A stretch of DNA of 64,000 bases from Propioniferax innocua (GCF_006716235.1 NZ_VFOR01000001.1:248001-312000); one strand, 5' to 3'; positions 52,751 through 61,506 are shown, counted from the stretch's first letter. Program-made: numbers and translations. The notes: generated by a model from the sequence alone, not told the origin.

Positions 52751-53739
52751 CCGAGACGCAGACGCCCACCACACCGACGCCCGCCCCACCGCGCCCCGGG
52801 CGTCGGATCGTCATGCTCGCCGTGGCCGCGATCGTGGCTGCGGCGATCTACCTGTTCGTCAACACCGGTGGGAATCTGGCGTTCGCGATGGAGTTCCGGC
52901 TTCCGAAACTCGCGGCCCTGACGCTCGTGGGGTGGTCGGTGGCGGTCTCGACCGTGGTGTTCCACACCCTCACCGGAAACCGGATCCTCACCCCATCGCT
53001 CATGGGGTTCGACGCGACCTATGCCCTGCTGCAGACGCTGCTGGTGTTCTTCCTCGGAGCCGTGGCCAGCGCCCGCATCGCAACGCCGGTGCAGTTTCTC
53101 ATCAACACCGGCGTGATGATGGTCCTGGCCACCGTGCTGTTCACCTGGCTCTTCGGCGCCCAGAAGCGGTCCATCCATCTGCTGGTGCTGCTGGGCATCG
53201 TCATCGGAACCGTGCTGCGTTCGGTGTCGACGCTCCTGCAGATGGTCATGGATCCGGAGAATCTCCTGGTGCTGCAGGGACGCCTGTTCGCCACGTTCAC
53301 CGGCGTCGACGAATCCCTGCTCGGGATCAGTGCCGTGCTGGTCGGACTCATCTCGGCATTGATCTGGCAGCGTCGCCGTGTGCTCGATGTGATGCACCTC
53401 GGTCGCGATCTGAGCATCTGCCTCGGCGTCGCCCACCGGCGCGAAACGGTGTATCTGTTGTTCCTCACCGCTGGTCTGGTGTCGGTCTCCACCGCGCTGG
53501 TGGGGCCCATCCTGTTCTTCGGCCTGCTGGTGGCCAACCTCGCGTATCTGGTCATCGGAGACCACCGACATCTCTACACGCTCCCTGCGGCCGGTCTGGT
53601 CGCGATCATCGCCCTCATCGGCGGTCAGGGGTTGCTGGAGCACGTGTTCGGGCTCGGCACCGTGCTGAGCGTCATCATCGAGTTCGTCGGTGGCATCGTG
53701 TTCATCGTCATGTTGATCCGCGGCCGCAGCGTCGCCTGA
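52747..53739 (+). CDS. iron-siderophore ABC transporter permease (FecCD family) 2
   Basis: A 330-aa second permease, about nine hydrophobic segments after a Pro/Thr-rich N-terminus (residues 1-20). Visible motifs: MEFRLPKLAALTLVGWSVAVSTVVFHTLTGN, LTPSLMGFDATYALLQ, LGVAHRRETVYLL and GPILFFGLLVANLAYLVIG. The ATG at 52747 overlaps permease 1 (ATGA). Followed after 16 bp by the ATPase. Confidence 0.92.
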   Translation: MTETQTPTTPTPAPPRPGRRIVMLAVAAIVAAAIYLFVNTGGNLAFAMEFRLPKLAALTLVGWSVAVSTVVFHTLTGNRILTPSLMGFDATYALLQTLLVFFLGAVASARIATPVQFLINTGVMMVLATVLFTWLFGAQKRSIHLLVLLGIVIGTVLRSVSTLLQMVMDPENLLVLQGRLFATFTGVDESLLGISAVLVGLISALIWQRRRVLDVMHLGRDLSICLGVAHRRETVYLLFLTAGLVSVSTALVGPILFFGLLVANLAYLVIGDHRHLYTLPAAGLVAIIALIGGQGLLEHVFGLGTVLSVIIEFVGGIVFIVMLIRGRSVA

Positions 53740-53755
53740 GAACCCGGGAGGTCCT

Positions 53756-54514
53756 GTGATCGAGGTCGAGAAGGTCAGCAAGAGCTATGACCGTGCGCTC
53801 GTGCTCGACGACGTCGAGGTGACCATCCCCACCGGCGGCATCACGTCGATCATCGGCCCCAACGGTGCGGGCAAGTCGACGCTGCTCAGCATCATCGCGC
53901 GCCTCCTCGACGCCGACGCCGGCACCGTCCGCGTCGCCGGACATGACGTGGCCACCACCGACAGCCGGGAACTGGCACGCATCCTGGCCGTACTGCGTCA
54001 GGACAACCACCTGACCGTCCGGCTCACCGTGCGTGATCTGGTGGCCTTCGGCCGCTACCCCCACAGCGGTGGCCGCAACACCCCGCACGACCATGACCTC
54101 ATCAACGCGGCGATCACCTATCTGGATCTCGGTGATCTGGCCGACCGGTACCTCGATGAGATGTCCGGCGGTCAGCGTCAACGCGCATTCGTCGCGATGG
54201 TGCTGGCCCAGGACACCGACCACCTGCTGCTCGACGAGCCCCTCAACAATCTCGACATGCCGCACTCACGTGCGATGATGCGCCAACTCCGCAAGGCAGC
54301 CGACGAACTCGACAAGACCGTGGTGCTCGTGGTGCACGACATCAACTACGCCTCGTGCTACTCCGACCGCATCATCGCCATGCGGGACGGCCGGATCTTC
54401 GCCACCGGAACCCCCGAGGAGATCATGCGACGCGACCTGCTCGGCGACCTCTACGACATGGACATGCCCGTCGAGGAGTTCGGCGGACGCATGATCGCCT
54501 ACCCGTACTTCTGA
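53756..54514 (+). CDS. iron-siderophore ABC transporter ATP-binding protein
   Basis: A 252-aa FepC/FecE-type ATPase: Walker A GPNGAGKSTLLS, Q-loop LRQDNHLTVRLTVRDLVAFGRYP, signature MSGGQRQRAFVAMVLAQ, Walker B LLLDEPLNNLD and H-loop VVHDINYA. GTG start at 53756 with GGGAGG upstream. Last gene of the iron operon. Directly downstream, base composition falls towards AT as the mobile-element region begins. Confidence 0.94.
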   Translation: MIEVEKVSKSYDRALVLDDVEVTIPTGGITSIIGPNGAGKSTLLSIIARLLDADAGTVRVAGHDVATTDSRELARILAVLRQDNHLTVRLTVRDLVAFGRYPHSGGRNTPHDHDLINAAITYLDLGDLADRYLDEMSGGQRQRAFVAMVLAQDTDHLLLDEPLNNLDMPHSRAMMRQLRKAADELDKTVVLVVHDINYASCYSDRIIAMRDGRIFATGTPEEIMRRDLLGDLYDMDMPVEEFGGRMIAYPYF

Positions 54515-54690
54515 GAGCACACTGGACGCTCCAGCGTCACCGTACCCACGGCCCTACCCGCACACCCGCACGCCGGGGCAGCTCCCTGGCCCCAGCACAC
54601 GCCAATCTGCCCGCAAAGCCGATTCAAGAATGGAAAAACTAAGTTCGCAAGCCAAAGCGCTTATGCCGTGGCCCCTCGGCAGGAACGCGG

Positions 54691-55071
54691 CTAGTTATCG
54701 TCTCCAATGTTGTGGTAGACGAGTTCATGTGGCTTAGGCCATCGCGAAGGCGGCTCATCGGAGGTCCAGGGCTGCTCCAATCCAGTAAAATATCCATTTT
54801 CAACCCAGGCGAAAACATCTGAGTTCCAATCGGGAGCAACAAGTATGAAATCCACTTCGACGGGGACCCGTCCGCTAGGACATTCAACCTTTGGCAGGTC
54901 TTTCGCAGGGCGCACGTCCAGCCATGTAGGGGAGATCTCGACAATGAGCGCGCTTTCTGCGTGCCGCATCAGCCCTTCTCTCACGCTAGGAGAGCAGGGC
55001 TTGAGTACAGCCTCGACAAGCTCCAACATCGCTGGCGAGAGACGACCGCCCACAACATCCAAATCCGCCAT
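54691..55071 (-). CDS. probable immunity protein (unrecognised family)
   Basis: A 126-aa soluble acidic protein (MADLDVVGGRLSPAMLELVE..., VEVDFILVAPDWNSDVFAW, PWTSDEPPSRWPKP, ending NIGDDN). Clearly lower GC than its surroundings. It lies 10 bp downstream of a reading-frame tail that looks like the end of a polymorphic toxin, the usual toxin-immunity order, with GGAGAGTT before its ATG. The immunity role is therefore inferred from position and size, not from a motif. Confidence 0.6.
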   Translation of the reverse strand: MADLDVVGGRLSPAMLELVEAVLKPCSPSVREGLMRHAESALIVEISPTWLDVRPAKDLPKVECPSGRVPVEVDFILVAPDWNSDVFAWVENGYFTGLEQPWTSDEPPSRWPKPHELVYHNIGDDN

Positions 55072-55081
55072 TTAACTCTCC

Positions 55082-55195
55082 TCAACGCCACGGAATGAAG
55101 TAAGCCCCAATGCGCGGTACACCGTCGATAACACGGCCTCTTACAACGACCGTTTGACCGCTGAGCCTGACCTGGGTTTCGTACACGCCCGGTGA
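55082..55195 (-). pseudogene. C-terminal remnant of a probable polymorphic toxin
   Basis: On the minus strand an open frame of about 38 residues reads SPGVYETQVRLSGQTVV, VRGRVIDGVPRIGAYFIP and ends WR-stop at 55082. Exported toxin C-terminal domains often end in such a short two-strand pattern with a 'DGVPRIG'-like turn, and the next gene has immunity-protein size. The 5' part is missing: at about 55195 the sequence switches to an ISL3-type transposase on the other strand. The toxin class cannot be named. Confidence 0.5.
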
Positions 55196-55483
55196 AATTT
55201 TACCAGCAGATGATCCACACCTACCGACATGCGGCCCGGCGCCATGGCTGCAAGGTGATGGTCAAACTCATCGAGTCGATCAGCAACGGCGCACCAAAAA
55301 AACTGGTCGAGATCATCAGGCCGGGCAGGATGCTGAAGAAACGTGTCGGTAAAATACTGGCCTACTTCGCAACGACCTCACCGAGCAGTGAACGGACGAC
55401 TCGAGCACCCTGCGACAGTGCGCTCGCCTTCCGTAACCTCGTCCACTACACCGCCCAAGCATTACTCGAGACAAGAGGTGGGC

Positions 55484-55506
55484 GGTGTCAAGTCGTCGAA
55501 GCAACA
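55484..55506. repeat. IS30 terminal inverted repeat, left
   Basis: GGTGTC-N4-CGTCGAAGCAACA; overlaps the transposase stop codon region. Confidence 0.8.
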
Positions 55507-56531
55507 TGGGGCTTGCTGGCCAGTAGCCGAGCGAATGCCTCGTTGGGGGTGAGGTAGCCCAGTCGGCGGCGGGGCCGGTTGTTGATCTCCTCAGCGATGG
55601 TGGTGAGGTAGGGCTGATGGTCCGGGATCACGGTGCCCTTGGGGAGATACTCGCGGTAGAGCCGGTTGGTGTTCTCGTTGCTGGGTCGCTGCCAGGGCAA
55701 GTGGGGGTCGGCGAAGTAGACCGGCATCGATGTGGCTAGGGAGACCTTCGCGTGCTGGGCCATCTCGCTGCCCTGGTCCCACGCGAGTGACGCCTTCATC
55801 ATTTGGGGCAGCTCGTTGAAGTACTCGATGACCGCGTCCGCGGTCGGACCGGCGTGCTTGGAGGGCAGGGCCAGCAGCCCAGTGAACCCGCTCATCCGCT
55901 CCACCAGCGTCGCAGCGCATGAGGCACCGTTCTTCCCGATGATCAGGTCCCCCTCCCAGTGCCCTGGCACCCGGCGCTCGGCGGCGTCCTCGCCCCGCTC
56001 GCTCAGGGGCACCATCTCGATGATCGGCCCGCCCCGGGACCGGCCGGTGGTGCGGGGCCGGCGCTTGGTGCGCTTGGACTGCAGGAAGATCCCCCGCCGG
56101 GCGAGTTCCCCGCGTGGGATCGCGTAGATGTACTGGTAGATCGCCTCACCGGAGACGGTGCGGCCCTGCGCATCAGGAGAGTTCGCCATACGGCCAACAG
56201 TCGGGTCTGTTGCCTCCAGGCGCAAGCGGCCAGCGATCTCGTTCGGCGTCCACGATGCGGCCAGGTCCGCATCCACCCTGGCTTGCAGCACCGGATCCCC
56301 CGCGACCTTCCGCTGCTGCGGACGGGCCCGGCGACGCTGTGCTCTCACGTCCGCGGTCACGGCTTGGTAGCCGCGGGTCTTCGTCGAGTTCCGGTGGAGT
56401 TCTCTGGAGATCACCGAGGGGCACCGCCCCAGGTGACGAGCGATCCTCCGCACCGACCAGCCCGCTTTCGACGCTGTCGAGATCTCCGACCTGTCACTGA
56501 ACGACAACCCCCACTCGCGCCACCTGCGCAC
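55488..56531 (-). CDS. IS30-family transposase
   Basis: A 347-aa DDE transposase. N-terminal helix-turn-helix (GWSVRRIARHLGRCPSVISREL) of the IS30 type, then the catalytic core with the first Asp in GHWEGDLIIGKNG, second Asp in ASLAWDQGSEMAQH and Glu in RPSNENTNRLYREYLPKGT, and the family ending RRRLGYLTPNEAF. All catalytic residues are intact, so the element may be active. I start at the GTG at 56531 because the ATG at 56633 lies outside the right inverted repeat; a TTG 20 codons on is another option. Confidence 0.88.
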   Translation of the reverse strand: MRRWREWGLSFSDRSEISTASKAGWSVRRIARHLGRCPSVISRELHRNSTKTRGYQAVTADVRAQRRRARPQQRKVAGDPVLQARVDADLAASWTPNEIAGRLRLEATDPTVGRMANSPDAQGRTVSGEAIYQYIYAIPRGELARRGIFLQSKRTKRRPRTTGRSRGGPIIEMVPLSERGEDAAERRVPGHWEGDLIIGKNGASCAATLVERMSGFTGLLALPSKHAGPTADAVIEYFNELPQMMKASLAWDQGSEMAQHAKVSLATSMPVYFADPHLPWQRPSNENTNRLYREYLPKGTVIPDHQPYLTTIAEEINNRPRRRLGYLTPNEAFARLLASKPHVASTT

Positions 56532-56561
56532 CTCACCGATCAGACCCCCGCCGACCGGGAG

Positions 56562-56584
56562 TGTTGCTTCGACGCTACGACACC
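56562..56584. repeat. IS30 terminal inverted repeat, right
   Basis: TGTTGCTTCGACG-N4-GACACC, the complement of the left repeat except for four central bases. Confidence 0.8.
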
Positions 56585-56729
56585 GCCTCGGGCCACATAT
56601 TGCATTGAGCACAAGGTCGACCGGCTGGCCCACAACCGGCTGCGCCTACGCGACCGCTGATCACTGCCCCGCCCCGAATCGCGCCGGGATGCCCCCATAT
56701 TCCTTGCCAAACGGTGAGGATCATGGGGT

Positions 56730-57030
56730 ACGGGCTCTGGGCTTGGAGCGGGGCCCGGCAGGGCTCCCGGTTCTTACTCATCACGAACAGGACATCGCAA
56801 CGTCGGCAGGACAAGCAGATCAGGGCTGCGTTGCGCTTCTTGCATTGGGGCATTTCCGGTCGCAGTAGGCCCGGCTGGTCGGGTCCAAGTGAAGTACTGC
56901 GAAGGCGGACAGAAACAGTGCTCGCTTGAGGTGCTTGTTGCCGGATCTGGCGGGGGCTCGCCGTAGATGCTGGTGCCGGAGGTCGCGTCCGCCCCACGGG
57001 CACGAGGGATGGTCGCTAAGAGTCGAGCTT
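56730..57030 (-). pseudogene. IS110-family transposase C-terminal remnant
   Basis: On the minus strand two adjacent frames hold pieces of the IS110 transposase C-terminus: SGTSIYGE, then (shifted) SGNKHLKRALFLSAFAVLH..DPTSRAYCDRKC, then (shifted again) CKKRNAALICLSCRRCDVLF. Intact relatives read these continuously, so at least two frameshifts have inactivated the gene, and the N-terminus is missing. Family assignment is by recognisable motif order. Confidence 0.7.
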
Positions 57031-57071
57031 GGCCGGGGGTCACATTCCCGTGATGGCGCTATACCATATGC

Positions 57072-59360
57072 TCAGCTCAAGCGAGCCCTCTTGAAATAGC
57101 TAGTCTCTTCGGGAGTAGCATCCCCGAAACTGGGCAGCCCCTCCGACACCCTAGGTTTAGCCCAAGGCTCACCATAGACGCTCTTTCCGTTCCATGCGAG
57201 CCATCCGCCTTGGAAGTCCTGAAACGTCAGCCCGTCCTTCTTATACTCTCCAGTAGTAGGATACCCCAACTGACTACGCTCCCAGCCCATATTCGCCCAG
57301 TGGGACTTAATCTTCCCTTCAATGGGTTGCGCGCCAGTCTTCGGCGACCAATAGATGGAACCGTTTCGATACTGGAAGTGCTGCCCACACCCACCGTCAC
57401 GAAGTCCACAAAACTCGTCAGTTCGGGGGTACCCGAAGCGTGACTTTTCCCAGCCCATCTCCCCCCACCGGTAACGAATCATTCCTTTGACAAGACGGGC
57501 CCCAACTTCTGGATGAAAATAGATGTACCCTTTTTGGAAACGTTGCAAGCATCCGCCATCACGCAGCCCACATATCTCGTCAGAGACAGGATAACCAAGA
57601 CCCTTTTCCCATCCAGCGCTCCCGTATTTATTAAATATTTTTCCCCACACCGCATGGGCCCCAGAAGCTGGATGGTAGTAGACGTTTCCCCCTTGAAAGC
57701 GAGACACGCATCCATCACCCGAAAGCCCGCAGATTTCGTCTGCCGTAGGGTATCCGAGTCGACCGTTCTCCCACCCGAGATCCCCCCACTTTTCGCGGAT
57801 TTTTCCCTTGATGTAGTGAGGCCCAGTTGCAGGCGACCAGTAGACCGACCCTTCGCTGAAAACCGTAAAGCACCCATCATTTTTCAAGCCGCATGACTCG
57901 TTCTTTTCAAGGGTTCGCCCAACCGAATCATTCACGACTCCCCAGTGATCAGTAATTGCAGATCCCTGATTGGGGCAAGAGGTTCCTTTCGACGGATTAA
58001 ACCGCACGCTCATCGCCGCATTGGGTGCAGGACCAACGAGCTGCAGAAAAGACTTCGAGGCGAACCGATAGGCACATTTGTCCATGCCTACGGAGCGAAC
58101 GAGTAGCTCATGACTCGGGGCCTTGGAGTGCTTTCCTTGAACAGTCAATGTTCCATCAGATGTGGATTCTACAGAGAGATTTACGTCAATAGGGCCAAAC
58201 CAGGAAGCGCCGGGGCACAAGGGATTCCCGGCGCTCAGATGCACACCATGGTAAGCTCGCCCGGAAGTGCTAGGCCCCCCTTGACTGGTACTGTTGTCGC
58301 TCGCCTGCCCTGTCTTGATGACATTCTTCTCGGTATCATAGAGGCGCGTACTGTTGACATAGGAGCTAAACTCGCTCGAGTACTCATCCCCATCCCACGA
58401 ATAGCTCAAACGTCCAGAAAGCTTAGAATTCTTGTAATCAGACTGGGTACTGGAGGAGAAATGGCGATTATTTCCATCGAAGTACGCGCCGTTTGGCGCG
58501 CTGTTTAGGCACCCCTCCGGTTTGGGGACGTACTGGAAGGGGATGAAGGATCGCCACTCCAGGGAGACCTCTTGTCTCGTGCGCTGAGGCGCTACATCTA
58601 CCCTGCGCGGCGCCCTGGAGTCACCACTGCGCTCACCGGAACCGCCAGAAAGGGAGAATTGATCCCGCTCTTCTGCATAGATAGATACCCGATAGGAATA
58701 CGACGATGGCTCATCTCCCTCTGCCTCCGGGTCATCTGCAGTGATTTCGTAGACATGCTCCTCAGCGGGTGGTACTGAGTCATCGATGAAATGGGGGTCA
58801 GTTGTATTGGCAATCAGACCTCCGTCCCGGAATACCTTCCAAGAGAGATCCCTCGTTTGCGGACCCCACCAGCCCAATGATACCCCTTGGTCACTCTCCA
58901 CGGTCTGGACCGCTGGAACGTTGTGCTCAGCATTAGTTTGGGGTGGCGACACCTTCGTGTCTAGCTGCATGAGAGCCACGCTGCTGGAGTGGGTCTCCGT
59001 AGAATCGATCCGAACTACTCGAAGGGCATTTGGGGTCCCCCATGGAATTAGCGTCTGCCCACCATCTAATCGAGGCTCCGCCGTAGGGGTGGGCTCCGCC
59101 GTAGGGGTGGGCTCCGCCGTAGGGGTGGGCTCCGCCGTAGGGGTGGCCCCTGCGGGGGCAGCGTATACCTCATGCTCGTACGGCCCCTCGGGCCATGAGA
59201 CCCCAACCCCCGCCTCGGTCAGAGTCAGAGTCGGTAACGGAGCCGGTGTTTCTGCAAGCGCTGGGGTGCTACTCGACCCCACTAGGATTGATGAAGCGAG
59301 GAGGGTGAAGCCGACTATCCAGGCAGTTGTTGTTCGCACACATGAGACGATAGAGCACAT
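57072..59360 (-). CDS. secreted LGFP-repeat protein
   Basis: A 762-aa exported protein. Signal peptide residues 1-about 36 (TAWIVGFTLLASSILVG...TPALA|ET). A Pro/Thr-rich (PTAEPT) stretch, a fibronectin-like region (VSLGWWGPQTRDLSWKVFRDGG), a long beta-rich domain, and a C-terminal array of about five LGFP-type repeats (W..LGWE.G.LGYP..DEICGL..GGC...FQ.G.IY.HP..GA..V.G.I) follow. The first four repeats each carry a CGL(x)3-5GC cysteine pair, probably a disulfide. LGFP repeats are linked to mycolate/arabinogalactan wall binding in Corynebacteriales-type bacteria. Start uncertain: ATG at 59360 fits the signal peptide; one at 59456 would overlap the divergent gene. GC is below the window average. 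Confidence 0.8.
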   Translation of the reverse strand: MCSIVSCVRTTTAWIVGFTLLASSILVGSSSTPALAETPAPLPTLTLTEAGVGVSWPEGPYEHEVYAAPAGATPTAEPTPTAEPTPTAEPTPTAEPRLDGGQTLIPWGTPNALRVVRIDSTETHSSSVALMQLDTKVSPPQTNAEHNVPAVQTVESDQGVSLGWWGPQTRDLSWKVFRDGGLIANTTDPHFIDDSVPPAEEHVYEITADDPEAEGDEPSSYSYRVSIYAEERDQFSLSGGSGERSGDSRAPRRVDVAPQRTRQEVSLEWRSFIPFQYVPKPEGCLNSAPNGAYFDGNNRHFSSSTQSDYKNSKLSGRLSYSWDGDEYSSEFSSYVNSTRLYDTEKNVIKTGQASDNSTSQGGPSTSGRAYHGVHLSAGNPLCPGASWFGPIDVNLSVESTSDGTLTVQGKHSKAPSHELLVRSVGMDKCAYRFASKSFLQLVGPAPNAAMSVRFNPSKGTSCPNQGSAITDHWGVVNDSVGRTLEKNESCGLKNDGCFTVFSEGSVYWSPATGPHYIKGKIREKWGDLGWENGRLGYPTADEICGLSGDGCVSRFQGGNVYYHPASGAHAVWGKIFNKYGSAGWEKGLGYPVSDEICGLRDGGCLQRFQKGYIYFHPEVGARLVKGMIRYRWGEMGWEKSRFGYPRTDEFCGLRDGGCGQHFQYRNGSIYWSPKTGAQPIEGKIKSHWANMGWERSQLGYPTTGEYKKDGLTFQDFQGGWLAWNGKSVYGEPWAKPRVSEGLPSFGDATPEETSYFKRARLS
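59074..59145 (-). repeat. 18-bp tandem repeat, four exact copies
   Basis: GGCTCCGCCGTAGGGGTG repeated at 59074, 59092, 59110 and 59128; encodes the PTAEPT stretch of the LGFP protein in frame. Confidence 0.9.
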
Positions 59361-59382
59361 GAATGCGCGACGGGGACGAAGT

Positions 59383-59850
59383 ATGGAAAATGAAGAACTC
59401 CTTACGCATTCCTGTTGGCCTAGGTGGGATCGGGTGGTGGGGAGCACAGAAGTCATGCTTGTCGCTCTAACCCTTGCGATATGCCTCGCGAGGCAACTGT
59501 CTGTGTCCCTGCTCTTGTTTTTGGCCGCTGCTGCGGTCCATGCCGCGCTAGGGATGCTGTGGCTGCGAACATGGTGGTGGTGGCCGTTGGCCGGGCTTCT
59601 GGCCTACGGCGTCGTGACTCCAGTAGTCGCACTCATGGCATTTTCGGGGGGGAACCTATCCGAGAAAGCAGCGATCTTGGCTCTGTCCTACATGTTCCTA
59701 GTGCCGTGGTGCTTCGGCCAACTCGCTCAACTCATCATCCGCGCATCTCAAGGCATTCCGACAAGGCATCCTTTACGACACGCACTTGCCACCGGCATAG
59801 TGCTCATTCTCTCAGCAGGATGGGGTTGGTGGCGCTGGGCTGGCCTGTGA
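59383..59850 (+). CDS. small multi-pass membrane protein, unknown function
   Basis: A 155-aa protein with about four hydrophobic helices (residues about 24-46, 47-62, 66-88, 95-118) plus a fifth weak one at the end (GIVLILSAGWGWW). No family recognised. Starts 22 bp from, and divergent to, the LGFP-repeat gene, with GGGGACGAA before its ATG at 59383. The frame is open far upstream, but that part is antisense to the LGFP gene. Lower GC than the neighbouring aro genes. Confidence 0.5.
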   Translation: MENEELLTHSCWPRWDRVVGSTEVMLVALTLAICLARQLSVSLLLFLAAAAVHAALGMLWLRTWWWWPLAGLLAYGVVTPVVALMAFSGGNLSEKAAILALSYMFLVPWCFGQLAQLIIRASQGIPTRHPLRHALATGIVLILSAGWGWWRWAGL

Positions 59851-59908
59851 GCGGGCATTGCGGGCGTGTTGATTAAGTTGATCCTGATCCAGATCAGCGT
59901 GGCGGTGA

Positions 59909-59930
59909 GGGTGATGCTGACACATCACCC
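59909..59930. terminator. hairpin between membrane protein and aroB
   Basis: GGGTGATG (59909-59916) / CATCACCC (59923-59930), 6-nt loop, just beyond the aroB stop; no T-run. Confidence 0.5.
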
Positions 59931-59938
59931 CGCAGGGC

Positions 59939-61006
59939 TCAGCGCACCCGCTCATACGAGCGGGCCAGGGCGTCCTCATCGGGGCCGACGCAGATCTCCG
60001 GCTGCCCCGCGCCGCGCAGGAGCACGAAGCGCAGCGTCGACCCGCGGGTCTTCTTGTCCAGGGCCATCGTGGCGCGGAGTTCTTCCCAGGAGCCCTCGTG
60101 CCGCGTCGGCAAGCCGAGGGCGGTCAACTGCGAGCGATGCAGGTCGACGAAGTCCCGGTCACACCAGCCGAGTTCGGCGGCCAGTTCGGCGGCGTACACC
60201 ATGCCGACGCTGATGGCCTCGCCATGACGCCAGGTGAAGCCCTCGGCCCGTTCGATCGCGTGACCGAGCGTGTGCCCGTAGTTGAGCAGTTCGCGCCCCA
60301 CGCGAGAGCCGCTCGAGGTGGCCTCGCGGAGGTCACCGGAGACGACCTCGGCCTTCACCCGGATGCCACGGGTGATGAGTTCGGCCTGTACCGGATGGCC
60401 CGGGGTCATCGCCCCGTCCGGGTCGCCGGCGATGAGTCGGGTGATCTCGGGATCGGCGATGAATCCGCACTTGACCACCTCGGCGAGACCGGCGCGGATC
60501 TCATCGGCGGCGAGCGTGGCCAACATGTCCAGATCGCACAGCACACCGACCGGTTCGTGGAAGGCGCCCACGAGGTTCTTGCCTGCCGGGATGTTGATGC
60601 CGGTCTTACCGCCGACCGCAGCGTCGACCATGCCCAGCACGGTGGTGGGGACCGACACATAGCGGACTCCGCGCAGCCACGTGGCCGCCACGAACCCCGC
60701 CAGGTCGGTGGTCGCGCCGCCGCCGAAGCCCACCACGGCATCGCTGCGGGTGAATCCGAGCTCAGCGAGCCGATCCCACACCGACACCAACACCTCGGAG
60801 GTCTTGCCCGATTCGGCGTCCGGAACCTCGATGGTGACTGCCCCGGGAACCGTCTCACCCAGCCGCGTCGCCTGCTCGGTCAGGGTGGGCGGATGCAGCA
60901 CCGCGACCCGGTCGCACCCGTTCACCAGTTCGGGAAGCCCCTCGAGGGCCCCTGAGGAGATGTCGACCCGGTACGGGCGCTCGGCGTTCACCTCGACGAT
61001 CGTCAT
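59939..61006 (-). CDS. aroB: 3-dehydroquinate synthase AroB
   Basis: Second step of the shikimate pathway, NAD- and Zn-dependent. The 355-aa protein has the NAD-binding VVGFGGGATTDLAGFVAATWLRGV, PTTVLGMVDAAVGGKTGIN and the metal ligands in LAEVVKCGF, LLNYGHTLGHAIE and WRHGEAISVGMVYA. ATG overlaps the aroK stop by 4 bp. Confidence 0.97.
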   Translation of the reverse strand: MTIVEVNAERPYRVDISSGALEGLPELVNGCDRVAVLHPPTLTEQATRLGETVPGAVTIEVPDAESGKTSEVLVSVWDRLAELGFTRSDAVVGFGGGATTDLAGFVAATWLRGVRYVSVPTTVLGMVDAAVGGKTGINIPAGKNLVGAFHEPVGVLCDLDMLATLAADEIRAGLAEVVKCGFIADPEITRLIAGDPDGAMTPGHPVQAELITRGIRVKAEVVSGDLREATSSGSRVGRELLNYGHTLGHAIERAEGFTWRHGEAISVGMVYAAELAAELGWCDRDFVDLHRSQLTALGLPTRHEGSWEELRATMALDKKTRGSTLRFVLLRGAGQPEICVGPDEDALARSYERVR

Positions 61007-61506
61007 CGGTCGATCCCCAACTTCTCCAGGACGCGGGCCGTCACGGCTTCGGCATCCCCTTCGGATGCGTCGACCGGATGGGTCGCCACGGCCTCGTACA
61101 ACGGTGTGCGTTCCCGCAACAACTGGGCCAGGCGTCCACGCACATTGCCCAGCAGCAGCGGCCGGGCCACGTTCATCCCGACACGATCGGCGGCCACCCC
61201 CGGGGGCACCTGCAGCCAGACCACCTGGTGCCCGCCCAGGGCGTCACGGATCTGGTCGTTCATCACCGCACCGCCTCCCAGCGAGACCACGGTGTCGGCC
61301 TCCTGCAGCGCGGCGAGGGTGTGTTCGCGTTCGAGTTCACGGAAGGCCGCTTCCCCGTCGACGGCGAAGATGTCGGAGATCTCACGCCCGGTCGCCGAGA
61401 CGATCACCGCATCCACGTCGACGAACCGGTGCCCCAACCGTTCGGCCAGCAGCGCCCCGACCGTCGATTTGCCCGATCCGGGGGCCCCGACCAGGACGAT
61501 GCTCAC
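61003..61506 (-). CDS. aroK: shikimate kinase AroK
   Basis: Phosphorylates shikimate. The 167-aa protein has Walker [30 protein letters not shown], shikimate-contact [22 protein letters not shown] and the lid region [14 protein letters not shown]. Overlaps both neighbours by 4 bp. Confidence 0.95.
   Translation of the reverse strand: MSIVLVGAPGSGKSTVGALLAERLGHRFVDVDAVIVSATGREISDIFAVDGEAAFRELEREHTLAALQEADTVVSLGGGAVMNDQIRDALGGHQVVWLQVPPGVAADRVGMNVARPLLLGNVRGRLAQLLRERTPLYEAVATHPVDASEGDAEAVTARVLEKLGIDR

Larger units (their letters stand above)
55484..56584 (-). mobile_element. IS30-family insertion sequence
   Basis: About 1.1-kb element bounded by 23-bp imperfect inverted repeats at 55484-55506 and 56562-56584: both begin GGTGTC and end CGTCGAAGCAACA, differing only in four central bases. 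Flanked by GC on both sides, a plausible 2-bp target duplication. One intact transposase gene is inside. It sits within an ISL3-type remnant and so arrived later. Confidence 0.85.
55190..56660 (+). pseudogene. ISL3-family transposase remnant, split by IS30
   Basis: The plus-strand text KFYQQMIHTYRHAARRHG..., KLIESISNGAPKKLVEII, RMLKKRVGKILAYF and ALAFRNLVHYTAQALLET matches the C-terminal region of ISL3-family transposases (AY..., LG..L..R...VLAYF, GRLEH, LGFRNL...ALLE). The AVNGRLEH motif is present but one frame off, so a frameshift has occurred near 55370-55410. The N-terminal two thirds are absent. The IS30 element (55484-56584) interrupts it; removing that element plus a GC duplicate joins ETRGG to PRATYCIEHK... 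and reaches a stop at 56660. Confidence 0.7.

Noticed and set aside
58786-59382. Longer start for the membrane protein at 59383
   Set aside because: The extra 199 codons are antisense to the LGFP-repeat gene, including its tandem repeat.
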